A DNA stretch of 64,000 bases from Gammaproteobacteria bacterium (GTDB lineage Bacteria; Pseudomonadota; Gammaproteobacteria; JAABTG01), in contig JAXHLS010000006.1 in NCBI GenBank assembly GCA_034522055.1, positions 1-64,000 of the forward strand. Direction: 5' to 3'. Both the position numbers and the translations under genes were made by a program. The notes below the pieces were generated by a model, which had not been told where the DNA came from, made no database searches, and worked only from the letters and a program-made list of their open reading frames with translations. Within the stretch, counting starts at the first letter, position 1. Each line of letters opens with the position of its first letter. Below are positions 9,239 to 17,164 of this stretch, in pieces.

Positions 9239-9273
9239 CGGGAAATCGCGACGAGGGCGTCGCCCCACAGGGG
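9239..9273. repeat. unoccupied relative of the intron-1 target
   Basis: CGGGAAATCGCGACGAGGG followed by CGTCGCCCCA and CAGGGGTAATCGAAG aligns with the joined flanks of intron copy 1 (1811-1840 plus 3760 onward), with a one-base gap and a few changes. It therefore shows what the site looks like without an intron. The similarity extends downstream into the next 35 bases. Confidence 0.75.
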
Positions 9274-9297
9274 TAATCGAAGCCCCCCTGCCTTCCC

Positions 9298-9340
9298 CCT
9301 TTTCGCGCCTTTTGCGTCTTTCGTGGTTACGCTTTTCGCT
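9298..9340. repeat. TTTCGTGGTTA-type dispersed repeat arm
   Basis: CTTTTCGCGCCTTTTGCG and CTTTCGTGGTTACGC, the opposite arm of the palindrome family seen at 1706. It lies downstream of the minus-strand feoA-like gene (3' end at 9357) and could help end transcription, although this is not shown. Confidence 0.55.
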
Positions 9341-9356
9341 GTTTGAGCGCGGCGGA

Positions 9357-9731
9357 CTACTGGTCCCGTTTCGGCGGGTCACTCCCGCCGCCCGGACTGA
9401 CCCATATGGCGTGGGCCAGGTGGGCGGGGATAAAGTAGCGGGCGGCGTCGAAGCGGACGATGAGGTCGCCGGCACCACCGCGCTTCTCCACTATCACGTC
9501 CACGCCCTCTATGAGCCCGTACAGGGCCAGGCGGCGCCGGGCGGCGTGGTCCGCGGTGCGGCGAATGGTGACGCGGCGACCGATATCGATGAGGCTCAGG
9601 CGTTGTTCCGAACCCGCCGCCCCGCAGCGATAAGCCGCAGGGCGTGGGGGTGCATTCGTGTCGCCGTGGTCGGGGAAGCGGCGGGCGGCGGCGCTTCGAG
9701 TAGTGAAATGGTCTGGTGGCAAAGGCTTCAT
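9357..9731 (-). CDS. FeoA-domain protein
   Basis: A 124-residue protein whose second half matches the FeoA/SH3-like fold: LSLIDIGRRVTI, then LALYGLIEGVDVIVEKRG and LIVRFDAARYFIPAHLAHAI. FeoA proteins are small cytosolic partners of the FeoB ferrous iron permease. No feoB lies in the window, and the N-terminal 40 residues (proline- and arginine-rich) are extra compared with standalone FeoA, so a regulatory role is also possible. The start lies 10 bp after the stop of the upstream DUF2325 gene on the same strand, which suggests one operon under the Fur-like boxes at 11167-11296. Confidence 0.8.
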   Translation of the reverse strand: MKPLPPDHFTTRSAAARRFPDHGDTNAPPRPAAYRCGAAGSEQRLSLIDIGRRVTIRRTADHAARRRLALYGLIEGVDVIVEKRGGAGDLIVRFDAARYFIPAHLAHAIWVSPGGGSDPPKRDQ

Positions 9732-9741
9732 GGTGATCCCC

Positions 9742-11085
9742 CTATCCGGCCATGGCCTCTACGGCGCGGGTGAAGCTGGTGAGTCCTGACGATTGCAGGA
9801 AGACATGGGGCTTGCGGTGGGCCTTGCAGAAGCGCTTCAGGCGGTAATAGGCATCGTGGCTCACGCAGTCGGTGGCGCATACCACGGCATCCGCCGAGGA
9901 GAGCAGGGCCTCGAGGCGCTGGCGTCGCTCCTCTAGGCCCCCGTCGTGGTGCTCGAAGCGCCCGTTGAGGCCCGTCACGACGGCGCGGTACTGCTCCACC
10001 ATCTCGATGCGGCCCCCCACGCACAGGATGCGGCGTCCGCCCAGATCGCGGGAGAGGGCGCAGGTTTCTTCGGTGCAGCCTTCGCACCCGTGCAGGGTTT
10101 CGGCAAACCCATGTTCCATGGCTGCGCCATGAAGGTCCCGGTCTCCATCGCCGGTGCCCGGGTTGGTGCGGGTGCCCAGCTTGGTCTCCCATGCCTGTTG
10201 CAGGCGGTCACGGTCCCGTTCCACGCGCAGCAGCCGGGCGGTGGCGTGCTCCGCCGTGCGCCGGGCCTCGACGACCTTCTGGTGGGCCGTCGATGCCTGC
10301 AGATCATCCACCATGGCCTGCAGGGCCTGGCGCTGGCCTTCTCCGCGCCGGCGCTCCGTGTCGGACTCCCGCAGGGCGTTCTCGAGTTCCATGATGCGCT
10401 GGTCCCGCTCCTGCAACTGGGTGCGGGTGCGGCTGTGGAGGGCGTCGAAATCGTGTCGCAGATGCTCCAGTTCGGCGCGTGCGGAGGTCAAGGCTTTGAG
10501 ATCGGCACGCTGGCCCGCGCCGATCTGATGGGACAGCATGTGCACCTCTTCGTAGACGAAGGTGCGCAGGTCTTCGTCGCAGGCCGGGTGGGTGAGCGTG
10601 GCCCATAAGGCTCCGGGCACCTCGCCGCGGGCGCAGGCCTCCTCCCACAGGGCCGCCAGCTCGGTGACGGTGCGGGCCCCGGCGAAGCGCCGCAGGTGGG
10701 AGGCGAACTTGCGATCCAGGGCCTTGTGGGTGGCCACGGACAGGGCGTTCTTTTCCTCCGCGTTGGATACGAAGCACACATGGATATCGTAGTCGCTCAA
10801 GGGGCCGTCGAAACGGGCGCGGGCCTTGCGGGCCACGCGATGCAACTCGTCGACCTCGAGGCAGGTGCCGATGAGGGGGCAATGGAGATTGCGGGCCAGG
10901 TCCCATAGCTTGCGGCGGGACTTGCGCTTCAGGCCGGCGTCATCCGGTGGGGACTCCGGGATCGCCCAGGGGTGAGGGGGGGCTTTGAGAGGGCGCATAG
11001 ATTGTGGTGCCGGTGCGGACTCCGGGTGCGCGGAGGACTGAGGGGATTCTTGGAGAAGGTGAAATGATCGTGATGACTGACACAT
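9742..11085 (-). CDS. DUF2325-domain protein with coiled coil
   Basis: A 447-residue protein. The C-terminal about 95 residues (ILCVGGRIEMVEQYRAVV to the end) match DUF2325, with the typical SSADAVVCATDCVSHDAYY segment. A cysteine cluster (CEGCTEETCALS) directly precedes it. Residues of about 200-330 are rich in heptad-like Leu/Glu/Arg and probably form a coiled coil. The N-terminal third is unassigned. The frame is open to 11298, but the ATG at 11085 is preceded by GGAGAGACGAACC and is preferred. It is divergent from the small ORF at 11329, with Fur-like sites between, and is followed by the FeoA-like gene. DUF2325 has no established biochemical role; an iron-linked function is inferred from the context. 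Confidence 0.78.
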   Translation of the reverse strand: MCQSSRSFHLLQESPQSSAHPESAPAPQSMRPLKAPPHPWAIPESPPDDAGLKRKSRRKLWDLARNLHCPLIGTCLEVDELHRVARKARARFDGPLSDYDIHVCFVSNAEEKNALSVATHKALDRKFASHLRRFAGARTVTELAALWEEACARGEVPGALWATLTHPACDEDLRTFVYEEVHMLSHQIGAGQRADLKALTSARAELEHLRHDFDALHSRTRTQLQERDQRIMELENALRESDTERRRGEGQRQALQAMVDDLQASTAHQKVVEARRTAEHATARLLRVERDRDRLQQAWETKLGTRTNPGTGDGDRDLHGAAMEHGFAETLHGCEGCTEETCALSRDLGGRRILCVGGRIEMVEQYRAVVTGLNGRFEHHDGGLEERRQRLEALLSSADAVVCATDCVSHDAYYRLKRFCKAHRKPHVFLQSSGLTSFTRAVEAMAG

Positions 11086-11166
11086 GGTTCGTCTCTCCGG
11101 GATGGCGTCCTTTGTGTTGAGTTGAGTCTTCGACCTGGGAACGAGTTTAGCGCCAAAAGAAGGAAA

Positions 11167-11185
11167 GTCAATGAGAAGCATTCGC
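11167..11185. promoter_or_regulatory. candidate Fur box
   Basis: GTCAATGAGAAGCATTCGC matches the 19-base Fur consensus at 13 positions by hand alignment. It lies 80 bp upstream of the DUF2325 gene start on the other strand, in line with iron control of the DUF2325-feoA pair. Confidence 0.5.
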
Positions 11186-11277
11186 AACACGAATAGTAAT
11201 GTTGCGACGCTGACCGTAAGTGCCGTCGGCACGGCAAGTGCACTACCGATAATAAAAACGGGTCGTTGACAACGGAT

Positions 11278-11296
11278 GCGAACGCGTATCATTATC
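11278..11296. promoter_or_regulatory. candidate Fur box upstream of small ORF
   Basis: GCGAACGCGTATCATTATC; its reverse complement begins GATAATGATA, a perfect first half of the Fur consensus (14 of 19 overall by hand). It lies 33 bp before the small ORF start at 11329 and could also serve the divergent DUF2325 gene. Confidence 0.6.
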
Positions 11297-11328
11297 AATC
11301 AAGGCATATCGATTTCGGAGGTTCTCAA

Positions 11329-11556
11329 ATGGGGCTGTGTGGTGGGAGCTACGCGAGGGGGTTACCTTGCCAGGACGGCAGAAGAGATGCCGGGACCGAT
11401 CCCAAGGTCAGGATCGAATTGCGGTCCAGCCACGTACGCGCCCTGATGGAGGCGGGAAGATTGCGGGTGGAGAAGATGCGGTGCCTGGACAGGGACACCA
11501 AGCACGTCATCCGTCGCTTGTGCCTGGAATGCTGTCGGGATGACCGTGGCCGTTGA
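11329..11556 (+). CDS. small cysteine-containing hypothetical protein
   Basis: A predicted 75-residue protein starting MGLCGGSYARGLPC and ending near RRLCLECCRDDRGR. The ATG follows GGAGGTTCTCAA, an excellent ribosome site, which is the main reason for believing it. Six cysteines, three of them in a CLECC cluster near the C terminus, suggest metal binding or disulfide chemistry, but no family is recognised. A Fur-like box lies just upstream, and the ECF sigma gene follows after 240 bp. The frame extends upstream to 11266, but that part crosses the putative operator and lacks a ribosome site. Confidence 0.6.
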   Translation: MGLCGGSYARGLPCQDGRRDAGTDPKVRIELRSSHVRALMEAGRLRVEKMRCLDRDTKHVIRRLCLECCRDDRGR

Positions 11557-11751
11557 AGTGGATGCGCGTCATACCCGGTGACCCGGTTCAGCAGTCGCCG
11601 GCAAGGCGTGCGTTTCCTCGGCGTCCCGCGTGTCAAAGTATCCGGGAGCCGTCCGGTCCCGTGGTTCGACCTCGTGACCGCGCCATGACGGTGCTACGGC
11701 AAACCATCCCCCATGGACCGGCCGCGACATTGTTCCGACCAGTAAAACGAG

Positions 11752-11778
11752 CAATAATGAGAAAGTTTCGCATTATTG
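11752..11778. promoter_or_regulatory. candidate Fur-type operator before fecI
   Basis: Perfect 8-base inverted repeat CAATAATG (11752-11759) and CATTATTG (11771-11778), with an 11-base spacer containing GAGAAAG. It ends 19 bp before the GTG start of the sigma factor gene. The half-sites resemble Fur halves, so iron repression of fecI is the likely reading. Confidence 0.55.
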
Positions 11779-11797
11779 AAAAAGGTAGCCGTCCGCC

Positions 11798-12322
11798 GTG
11801 CCCGATTGCGCCATCCCGTTCCTCGACCAACTCTATCGCGACCACCACGGCTGGTTGCGCAGCCTGTTACGCCGCCGTTTGGGTTGTACGGAGACGGCGG
11901 CGGATCTCGCCCACGATGCCTTCCTGCGCCTGCTCGTGCGTCCGCGTCGCTTCGCCAGTCATGGCGAGGCCCGGGCCTATCTCGGGCGCATGGCCCAGGG
12001 CCTGTGCGTCGACTATTGGCGACGGCGTGAAGTGGAACGGGCGTGGCAGGAGACGCTGGCGAGCCGCGGGGATATGGTCGCGCCGTCGGAAGAGCATCAG
12101 GCCATCATCCTGGAAACCCTGGTGGAGCTGGATGCCATGCTGCGGGACCTGCCCGATAACGTGGCCCGGGCCTTCGTGATGGCCCAGTTGCACGGACTCC
12201 CCTATCGCACCATCGCCGAACGGCTCGGCGTATCGGAGCGCATGGTCAAGAAGTATATCGCCCGCGCCATGGCGCACTGCGCCTTGATCCAGGCGGAACT
12301 CGAGCTCAGCCGGCTGCCATGA
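11798..12322 (+). CDS. fecI: ECF sigma factor, FecI type
   Basis: A 174-residue extracytoplasmic-function sigma-70 factor. Region 2 is seen as LYRDHHGWLRSLLRRRLG and DLAHDAFLRLLVRP. Region 4 is LPDNVARAFVMAQLHGLPYRTIAERLGVSERMVKKYIARA with its helix-turn-helix. FecI factors direct RNA polymerase to iron-siderophore receptor genes once released by a FecR partner. The start is GTG at 11798; a longer frame is not available, and this start gives a normal FecI N terminus. The gene overlaps fecR by 4 bp (ATGA), so the two are translationally coupled. Confidence 0.93.
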   Translation: MPDCAIPFLDQLYRDHHGWLRSLLRRRLGCTETAADLAHDAFLRLLVRPRRFASHGEARAYLGRMAQGLCVDYWRRREVERAWQETLASRGDMVAPSEEHQAIILETLVELDAMLRDLPDNVARAFVMAQLHGLPYRTIAERLGVSERMVKKYIARAMAHCALIQAELELSRLP

Positions 12323-13323
12323 CCGAGGGCACTTCATGGCGCCATGGCGCTGACGTGGGCCTGGATCGCGAGGCCCTGCGGCAGGCGGGCGAATGGTTCG
12401 TGCGGTTGCGTGATGAAAATGTCTCGGATGCGGACCGCGCGGCCTGGCAGCGCTGGTTGGAGACCCGGCCGGCCCATCTTCAGGCCTGGAGGCAGGTCGA
12501 AGCGGTGGTAAAAAGCTTCCGGCGCCTCGGCAACGAGGCCGAGCGGGGAGCGGCCGATGCCACCCTGGACGCGGTACGCGGCAGCCGCATGGGACGCCGG
12601 CAGGCCTTGAAGCAGCTCTCCCTGCTGCTGGGGATCGGTACTCTGGGTTGGGTGGCCTGGCGCCACACGCCGCTGGAGGACCAGGCCCGGGCCCTGACGG
12701 CGGAACATCGCACCGGCGTCGGCGAGATCGCCGGGATCGCCCTCGAGGATGGAACCCGGGTGTGGCTCAACACCGACACTGCGTTGAATAGCGACTACGG
12801 TCCGCGTCACCGGCGCTTGATCCTGGTACGCGGGGAGATCCTCATCGAGACCGCGGTCGACCCCCATCAGCGCCCATTCCTGGTGGACACGGCCCATGGT
12901 CGTCTCCAGGCCCTGGGTACCCGCTTCGTGGTTCGTGAGCATACGACCCGGACCCGGGTGACCGTCCAGGATGGGGCGGTGGCCATCCAGCCCCAGGCCG
13001 GTGGGCGAGGCGTGGTGAGGGCCGGCCGGGAGACCTCCTTCGACGCACGGGCGGTGGCCGCCATCACAGCGGCCGCTCCGGTGGCGGATGCATGGGCCCG
13101 TGGCCAACTCGTGGCCGACCCTCTCCCCCTCGGAGAACTCGTCGCCGAGCTGGCGCGCTATCGCCGCGGTCGTCTCGCCGTGGCACCGGAAGTGGCCCAC
13201 ATGCCGGTGATGGGCATCTATCCCCTCACGGACACGGACCGGGCGCTCGCCATGCTCGCGGATGCCCTGCCGGTGCGCATCCGCCGCGTCCATCCCTGGT
13301 GGGTGATCATCGAGTCCCGCTGA
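12319..13323 (+). CDS. fecR: FecR-family sigma factor regulator
   Basis: A 334-residue inner-membrane regulator of FecI. An N-terminal cytoplasmic domain (about 1-85) contains the conserved AAWQRWLETRPAHLQAW. One membrane segment is predicted at about 98-115 (LSLLLGIGTLGWVAW). The periplasmic FecR domain follows with GEIAGIALEDGTRVWLNTD and RPFLVDTAHGRLQALGTRF. The C-terminal part ends in a small STN-like fold (LPVRIRRVHPWWVII), the region that contacts the receptor's signalling domain in this family. It overlaps fecI by 4 bp and precedes a receptor with an STN domain, forming a complete cell-surface signalling cassette. Confidence 0.93.
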   Translation: MTEGTSWRHGADVGLDREALRQAGEWFVRLRDENVSDADRAAWQRWLETRPAHLQAWRQVEAVVKSFRRLGNEAERGAADATLDAVRGSRMGRRQALKQLSLLLGIGTLGWVAWRHTPLEDQARALTAEHRTGVGEIAGIALEDGTRVWLNTDTALNSDYGPRHRRLILVRGEILIETAVDPHQRPFLVDTAHGRLQALGTRFVVREHTTRTRVTVQDGAVAIQPQAGGRGVVRAGRETSFDARAVAAITAAAPVADAWARGQLVADPLPLGELVAELARYRRGRLAVAPEVAHMPVMGIYPLTDTDRALAMLADALPVRIRRVHPWWVIIESR

Positions 13324-13435
13324 CCGCGGAGCCGCTACCTCCTGCCCGGATCACGTTGCCGGGTTCCCTTTTTGTCCGCTCGTTCGATTCTCCTGATGAA
13401 ACACGACAAAACGTGCCGATTCATTGGGAGGATCC

Positions 13436-15925
13436 ATGGCTGCAACCCACAACCCATCTCTACATGACCACCCCGGCAGGCCGTATACCCGGCGCGGCGT
13501 CCCGTGGGGCCGGGCCGGCTGCTGGGTACTGGTCGCCGCCTTGATGTCAGGGTCGCTAGTCGTGCCCGTGCCCGTGGTCGGGGCGAGCGAACGGCCGGTA
13601 TCCGTGGCGACGTCACGGGTCTACGACATTCCCGCCGGTCCCCTGACTCAGGTGCTCAACCAGTTTGCAGGAAGCTCCGGTCTGTTCCTGAGTGGCGCGG
13701 GCGTCCTCACCGAGGGTCAAAGCAGCCCTGGGCTGCAGGGCCGTTACAGCACCACGGAGGCCCTTGACCGGCTGCTGGCCGGCAGCGGGCTGGTTTATCG
13801 ATTCTCGGACAGCCGCACTCTGGTACTGGAGCGCGGCCCGTCCCAGCGCGTCCACTGGCTGAGGTCCATCGTCGTCACGCCCCCACGCCAGGGCGAGGCC
13901 GAGGATCCGGAACGTTTCGATCGCATCGACCCGGTGTCGCGCATGACCCGTGAGCAGTTCGAGGACCAGCCCAATAACCGGCGTCTGAGCGATGTCATCA
14001 ACCGCATGCCGGGGGTGTTCTTTCGCGGCCCGGTGGGTGTCAACCGCGACATCAAGTTTCGCGGGCTCGACAAGGGATTCAACCGCCTGGAGATCGACGG
14101 CATACAACAACCCGGGCTGTCCGGCGAACGGGACTTTCGCGCCAGCCGGTTGTCGCCGCTGTCGATAGACGTGATCGAGGTGCTGCGCAATCCGGGGGCA
14201 TCCTACGAGGCCGATGGCATCGCCGGCCGCATAGCCGTGACCAGCCGGCCCATCCCCGACGAGGAAGAGCAGGAGGCCCAAGCGCAGATCGGCGGCATCG
14301 ATACCATCCATGGTGAGTTCCGCCAGCTGCGACTGGCTACCGGCGGCCGCCACTCGCCGCTGTTCGGTTACAACCTGTTCCTCGATACGGCACGCACCCC
14401 CCGCGAGAAGGACAAGACCAAGACCACCTTCGACGTCCAGGGGCAGTTCAAGGAGGAGGAGACCGAGGATGAGATCGTGGTGGATGACGCCGTCAACATC
14501 AGTGCGGATCTCGCCTGGTCCCTGGAGCGTGACGAGATCCACTTCAAGCCCCGTTTCGACCGCGAGGACAGCAGCAAGGACAAGACCAAGGACAAGATAA
14601 AACCCGGCAAGGCCCTGGAGCGGGAACTGGAAGACGGCACCACCGAGGCCGAGACCTACGGCTTCGTTCTGGAGCACAAGCGCAAATGGACGGGCGGCGG
14701 GCGCCTGTCATCCGATCTGAGCTTTTTCGATACCGGGCAGGACGAGGAAAAGCGCAAGCGTAAGTTGGAAGACGGGGCCCTCGACAAGACCGAGGAGGAA
14801 AGCGGTGAGATCGACGATGGCCAGTGGCAGTTGCGCTCGGCGCTGGAGATGCCCCTCGAGGCGGGCGTGCCGCAGCTGCTCAAGGCCGGTGTCCAGGCCC
14901 GTTGGCGGGACCGCGAACAGAGCAAGACCAAGATAGAGATCAAGCCCGATGGCAGCCGCAGTGACAAGACCGAGCCCGGCAGCGACTTCGAGGTGGAAGA
15001 GCGGCTTCTGGCCGCCTTCGTCGAGAGCGAGTTCATGGTGACGGAACGCTTCAGCATCAAGCCGGGGATCCGGGTAGAGAGCCTGCGGCGGGATTCCCAG
15101 GAAACGGGCCGGGACGAGGCAAGGAGCACTGAAACCGATGTCTTCCCTTCCCTGCAGGCCCGCTACAGTCCCTATGACGACATCGTGGTCAAGGCGGCCG
15201 TATCACGCAAGATCAACCGGCCGAAGTTCGAGGAGGTGGTCAACTTCCGTAAAGAGAAGGGCGACCGTTTCGAACTGGGAAATTCGGACGTGTCCTCGGC
15301 CAAGTCCTGGAACTTCGACGTGGAGCTGACCTACAACACGCCCTCCCTGCTGCTGTCGGCCATGCTGTTCCGCAATGAACTCCGGGATGTGATCGACCTG
15401 ATCCCCACCGGCGACGTGATAGACGGCAAGGACGTCTTTCTCGTCGACAACATCGGTGACGGTTATGTCCAGGGCATCGAACTCGAACAGCGGATCAATG
15501 CGGGTTTGTTGCATCCCAGACTCGAAGGCCTGGTCTTGTGGGCCAACCAGGGGATCTTCGATTCCCAGCTCAAACGCGATGACACGGGGCAAAAACAGCC
15601 CTTCGACGAGCAGCGGGACCTCATCGTCAATGCGGGTCTCGACTACGTGTTCCCCAACCGCAAGACCCTGTTGACCATCGCGGCAAAATTCGAAGGGAAG
15701 CTCGAGAAGGTCAAGTCCGAGGACGAACTCGAGGTCGAGAAATCCAAGTGGCTGGTGGATATCGGGCTGCGGCACAGCCTCACGCCGAGCCTGGACCTGA
15801 GGTTCGATGCCGTCAACGTCTTCGATCCCGACCAGGACAAGGAGTTGTTCAAGGGTAGTGATACCACCTTCGATACGGAGACGCCCGGTCGCGTCTTCTT
15901 CATCGGCATCCAAACCAACTTCTAG
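13436..15925 (+). CDS. TonB-dependent receptor with STN signalling domain
   Basis: An 829-residue outer-membrane receptor. A signal sequence covers about residues 20-50 and an STN domain about 62-132 (YDIPAGPLTQVLNQFAGSSG). The plug covers about 165-280 (LSDVINRMPGVFFRG, FRGLDKGFNRLEIDGIQQP), followed by a beta-barrel ending in the aromatic RVFFIGIQTNF. The ligand is probably a ferric siderophore or heme, given the FecIR partners. The start ATG at 13436 follows GGGAGG. Several loops are unusually rich in Lys, Asp and Glu (DKTKDKIKPG, KTEEESGEID, KTKIEIKPDG, KVKSEDELEVEKSK), which may suit a charged ligand or metal binding. Confidence 0.92.
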   Translation: MAATHNPSLHDHPGRPYTRRGVPWGRAGCWVLVAALMSGSLVVPVPVVGASERPVSVATSRVYDIPAGPLTQVLNQFAGSSGLFLSGAGVLTEGQSSPGLQGRYSTTEALDRLLAGSGLVYRFSDSRTLVLERGPSQRVHWLRSIVVTPPRQGEAEDPERFDRIDPVSRMTREQFEDQPNNRRLSDVINRMPGVFFRGPVGVNRDIKFRGLDKGFNRLEIDGIQQPGLSGERDFRASRLSPLSIDVIEVLRNPGASYEADGIAGRIAVTSRPIPDEEEQEAQAQIGGIDTIHGEFRQLRLATGGRHSPLFGYNLFLDTARTPREKDKTKTTFDVQGQFKEEETEDEIVVDDAVNISADLAWSLERDEIHFKPRFDREDSSKDKTKDKIKPGKALERELEDGTTEAETYGFVLEHKRKWTGGGRLSSDLSFFDTGQDEEKRKRKLEDGALDKTEEESGEIDDGQWQLRSALEMPLEAGVPQLLKAGVQARWRDREQSKTKIEIKPDGSRSDKTEPGSDFEVEERLLAAFVESEFMVTERFSIKPGIRVESLRRDSQETGRDEARSTETDVFPSLQARYSPYDDIVVKAAVSRKINRPKFEEVVNFRKEKGDRFELGNSDVSSAKSWNFDVELTYNTPSLLLSAMLFRNELRDVIDLIPTGDVIDGKDVFLVDNIGDGYVQGIELEQRINAGLLHPRLEGLVLWANQGIFDSQLKRDDTGQKQPFDEQRDLIVNAGLDYVFPNRKTLLTIAAKFEGKLEKVKSEDELEVEKSKWLVDIGLRHSLTPSLDLRFDAVNVFDPDQDKELFKGSDTTFDTETPGRVFFIGIQTNF

Positions 15926-15939
15926 AAGGAGAAGTCATC

Positions 15940-17161
15940 ATGAATACACGCAGCATTACCTGGCTGTGGGGCATAACCCTGTCGGCCACCCTGCCCGGTC
16001 TCGTTTCCACCGCCGAGGCCCATAGGGATGATCGCTTCGAGCAGGCCATCGCGGCCGCCGATGTCCTGGTGCGATCCGAATACGAACAGGCCGATCTGTT
16101 GGGGCAGGTGGGCCACAAGCTGGTGGTCATTGGGCGCGCCCGGGAGGGCGAGGAGTTGTTGCGACAGGCCCTGGCGCGGGCCCAGGGTATCTCGGATCCC
16201 CTGTTGCGGGATCAGGCCATACACCACTTGGCCAACGAACTGGCCTCGACCGACGCCTTCGAGGAGGCCATGGCCCTGCGTGTACAGGTGTCCGACCTGG
16301 AACTGCGCACCAAACTGGGATGGAAACTGGTCAATAAACTGGGCAAGGCCGGCCAGCCCGAGCGGGCCCAGGCCCTGCTGGATGAGATGCTGGGGGAGGT
16401 GTTGCCGGTGGAGGACGATCTGGAGTTGCGCGCGGAGCTGCTGGCCGGTACCGGCGCCAATCACCGTTTCACGGATCCTGCCAAGGGCGTACCCCTGGTT
16501 TACGAGGCCTATGGCCTGGCCCAGGGCATCGCCTCGGCCTACGAGCGTGGCCTGTTCTTCAACGAGATCGGTGCGAACATGATGGACATCGGTCATCGCG
16601 AGCGGGCCGCGCGTTTGTTCGCCCGTTCCCGCGGCCTGCTGGCTGCCATCGAGTCACCGCTGGAGCAGGCGCGCTTTCTCGCCATGCTCGGCGGCGAGCA
16701 GGCGGAGAAGGGCCGGCGCGATGCCGCGGCGCGGGACCTCGAGCTGGGCGTTGCAGCCGCCCTGGAGATCCCCGCCGGGGAGGCGCGCAACGATGTGCTG
16801 AGCGAGCTGGCACGCAATCTCGGCCAGAGCCATCGTTTCGAACGCGGCATCGAAGTCGCCGACAGCATCCCGGATCCCTACCACCGTGCGGAGGGCTATA
16901 TCCGTATCGCCAAGAACATGCATCGCCAGGGGCGGGCGGTGGCGGCTGTCGATCTGCTGGAGCAAACGGCCGAGCTGGTGGAGGACATCGACTCGCCTCA
17001 TCGGCGCGGTACGGTGCTGCGCAAGCTGGCGTCGGAATGGATTCGCGCTCGAGGATCACCAGCGTGCTGCAGCGCTCCTGGACAGGGCCAGGGCGGCGGT
17101 GGAGGCGCTGGCGGCTGCAGGGGTGCCCGAACCCCGCCCCGTGGCCGTCGCGGCCCCCTGA
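15940..17161 (+). CDS. exported TPR-like repeat protein (frame change near 17042)
   Basis: Starts 14 bp after the receptor with a signal peptide (about residues 1-27, ending STAEA). The rest is a helical repeat protein with TPR-like units such as AREGEELLRQALARAQG and GQPERAQALLDEML. The original frame runs on into low-complexity residues after EWIRA. The other frame gives a natural continuation (FALEDHQRAAALLDRARAAV) and stops at 17161, 3 bp before the next gene. Removing one A near 17041 restores EWFALEDHQ and about 406 residues. This may be a sequencing error or a young pseudogene. A role in the iron-uptake operon is inferred from position only. Confidence 0.72.
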
Positions 17162-17164
17162 GCA

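Noticed and set aside
13376-13400. GTTCGATTCTCC, resembling a tRNA T-arm
   Set aside because: No acceptor or anticodon stems could be fitted around it; it lies in a promoter gap between fecR and the receptor.
13613-14677. A 354-residue minus-strand frame inside the TonB receptor gene
   Set aside because: No family resemblance, no ribosome site, and the receptor's frame is certain.
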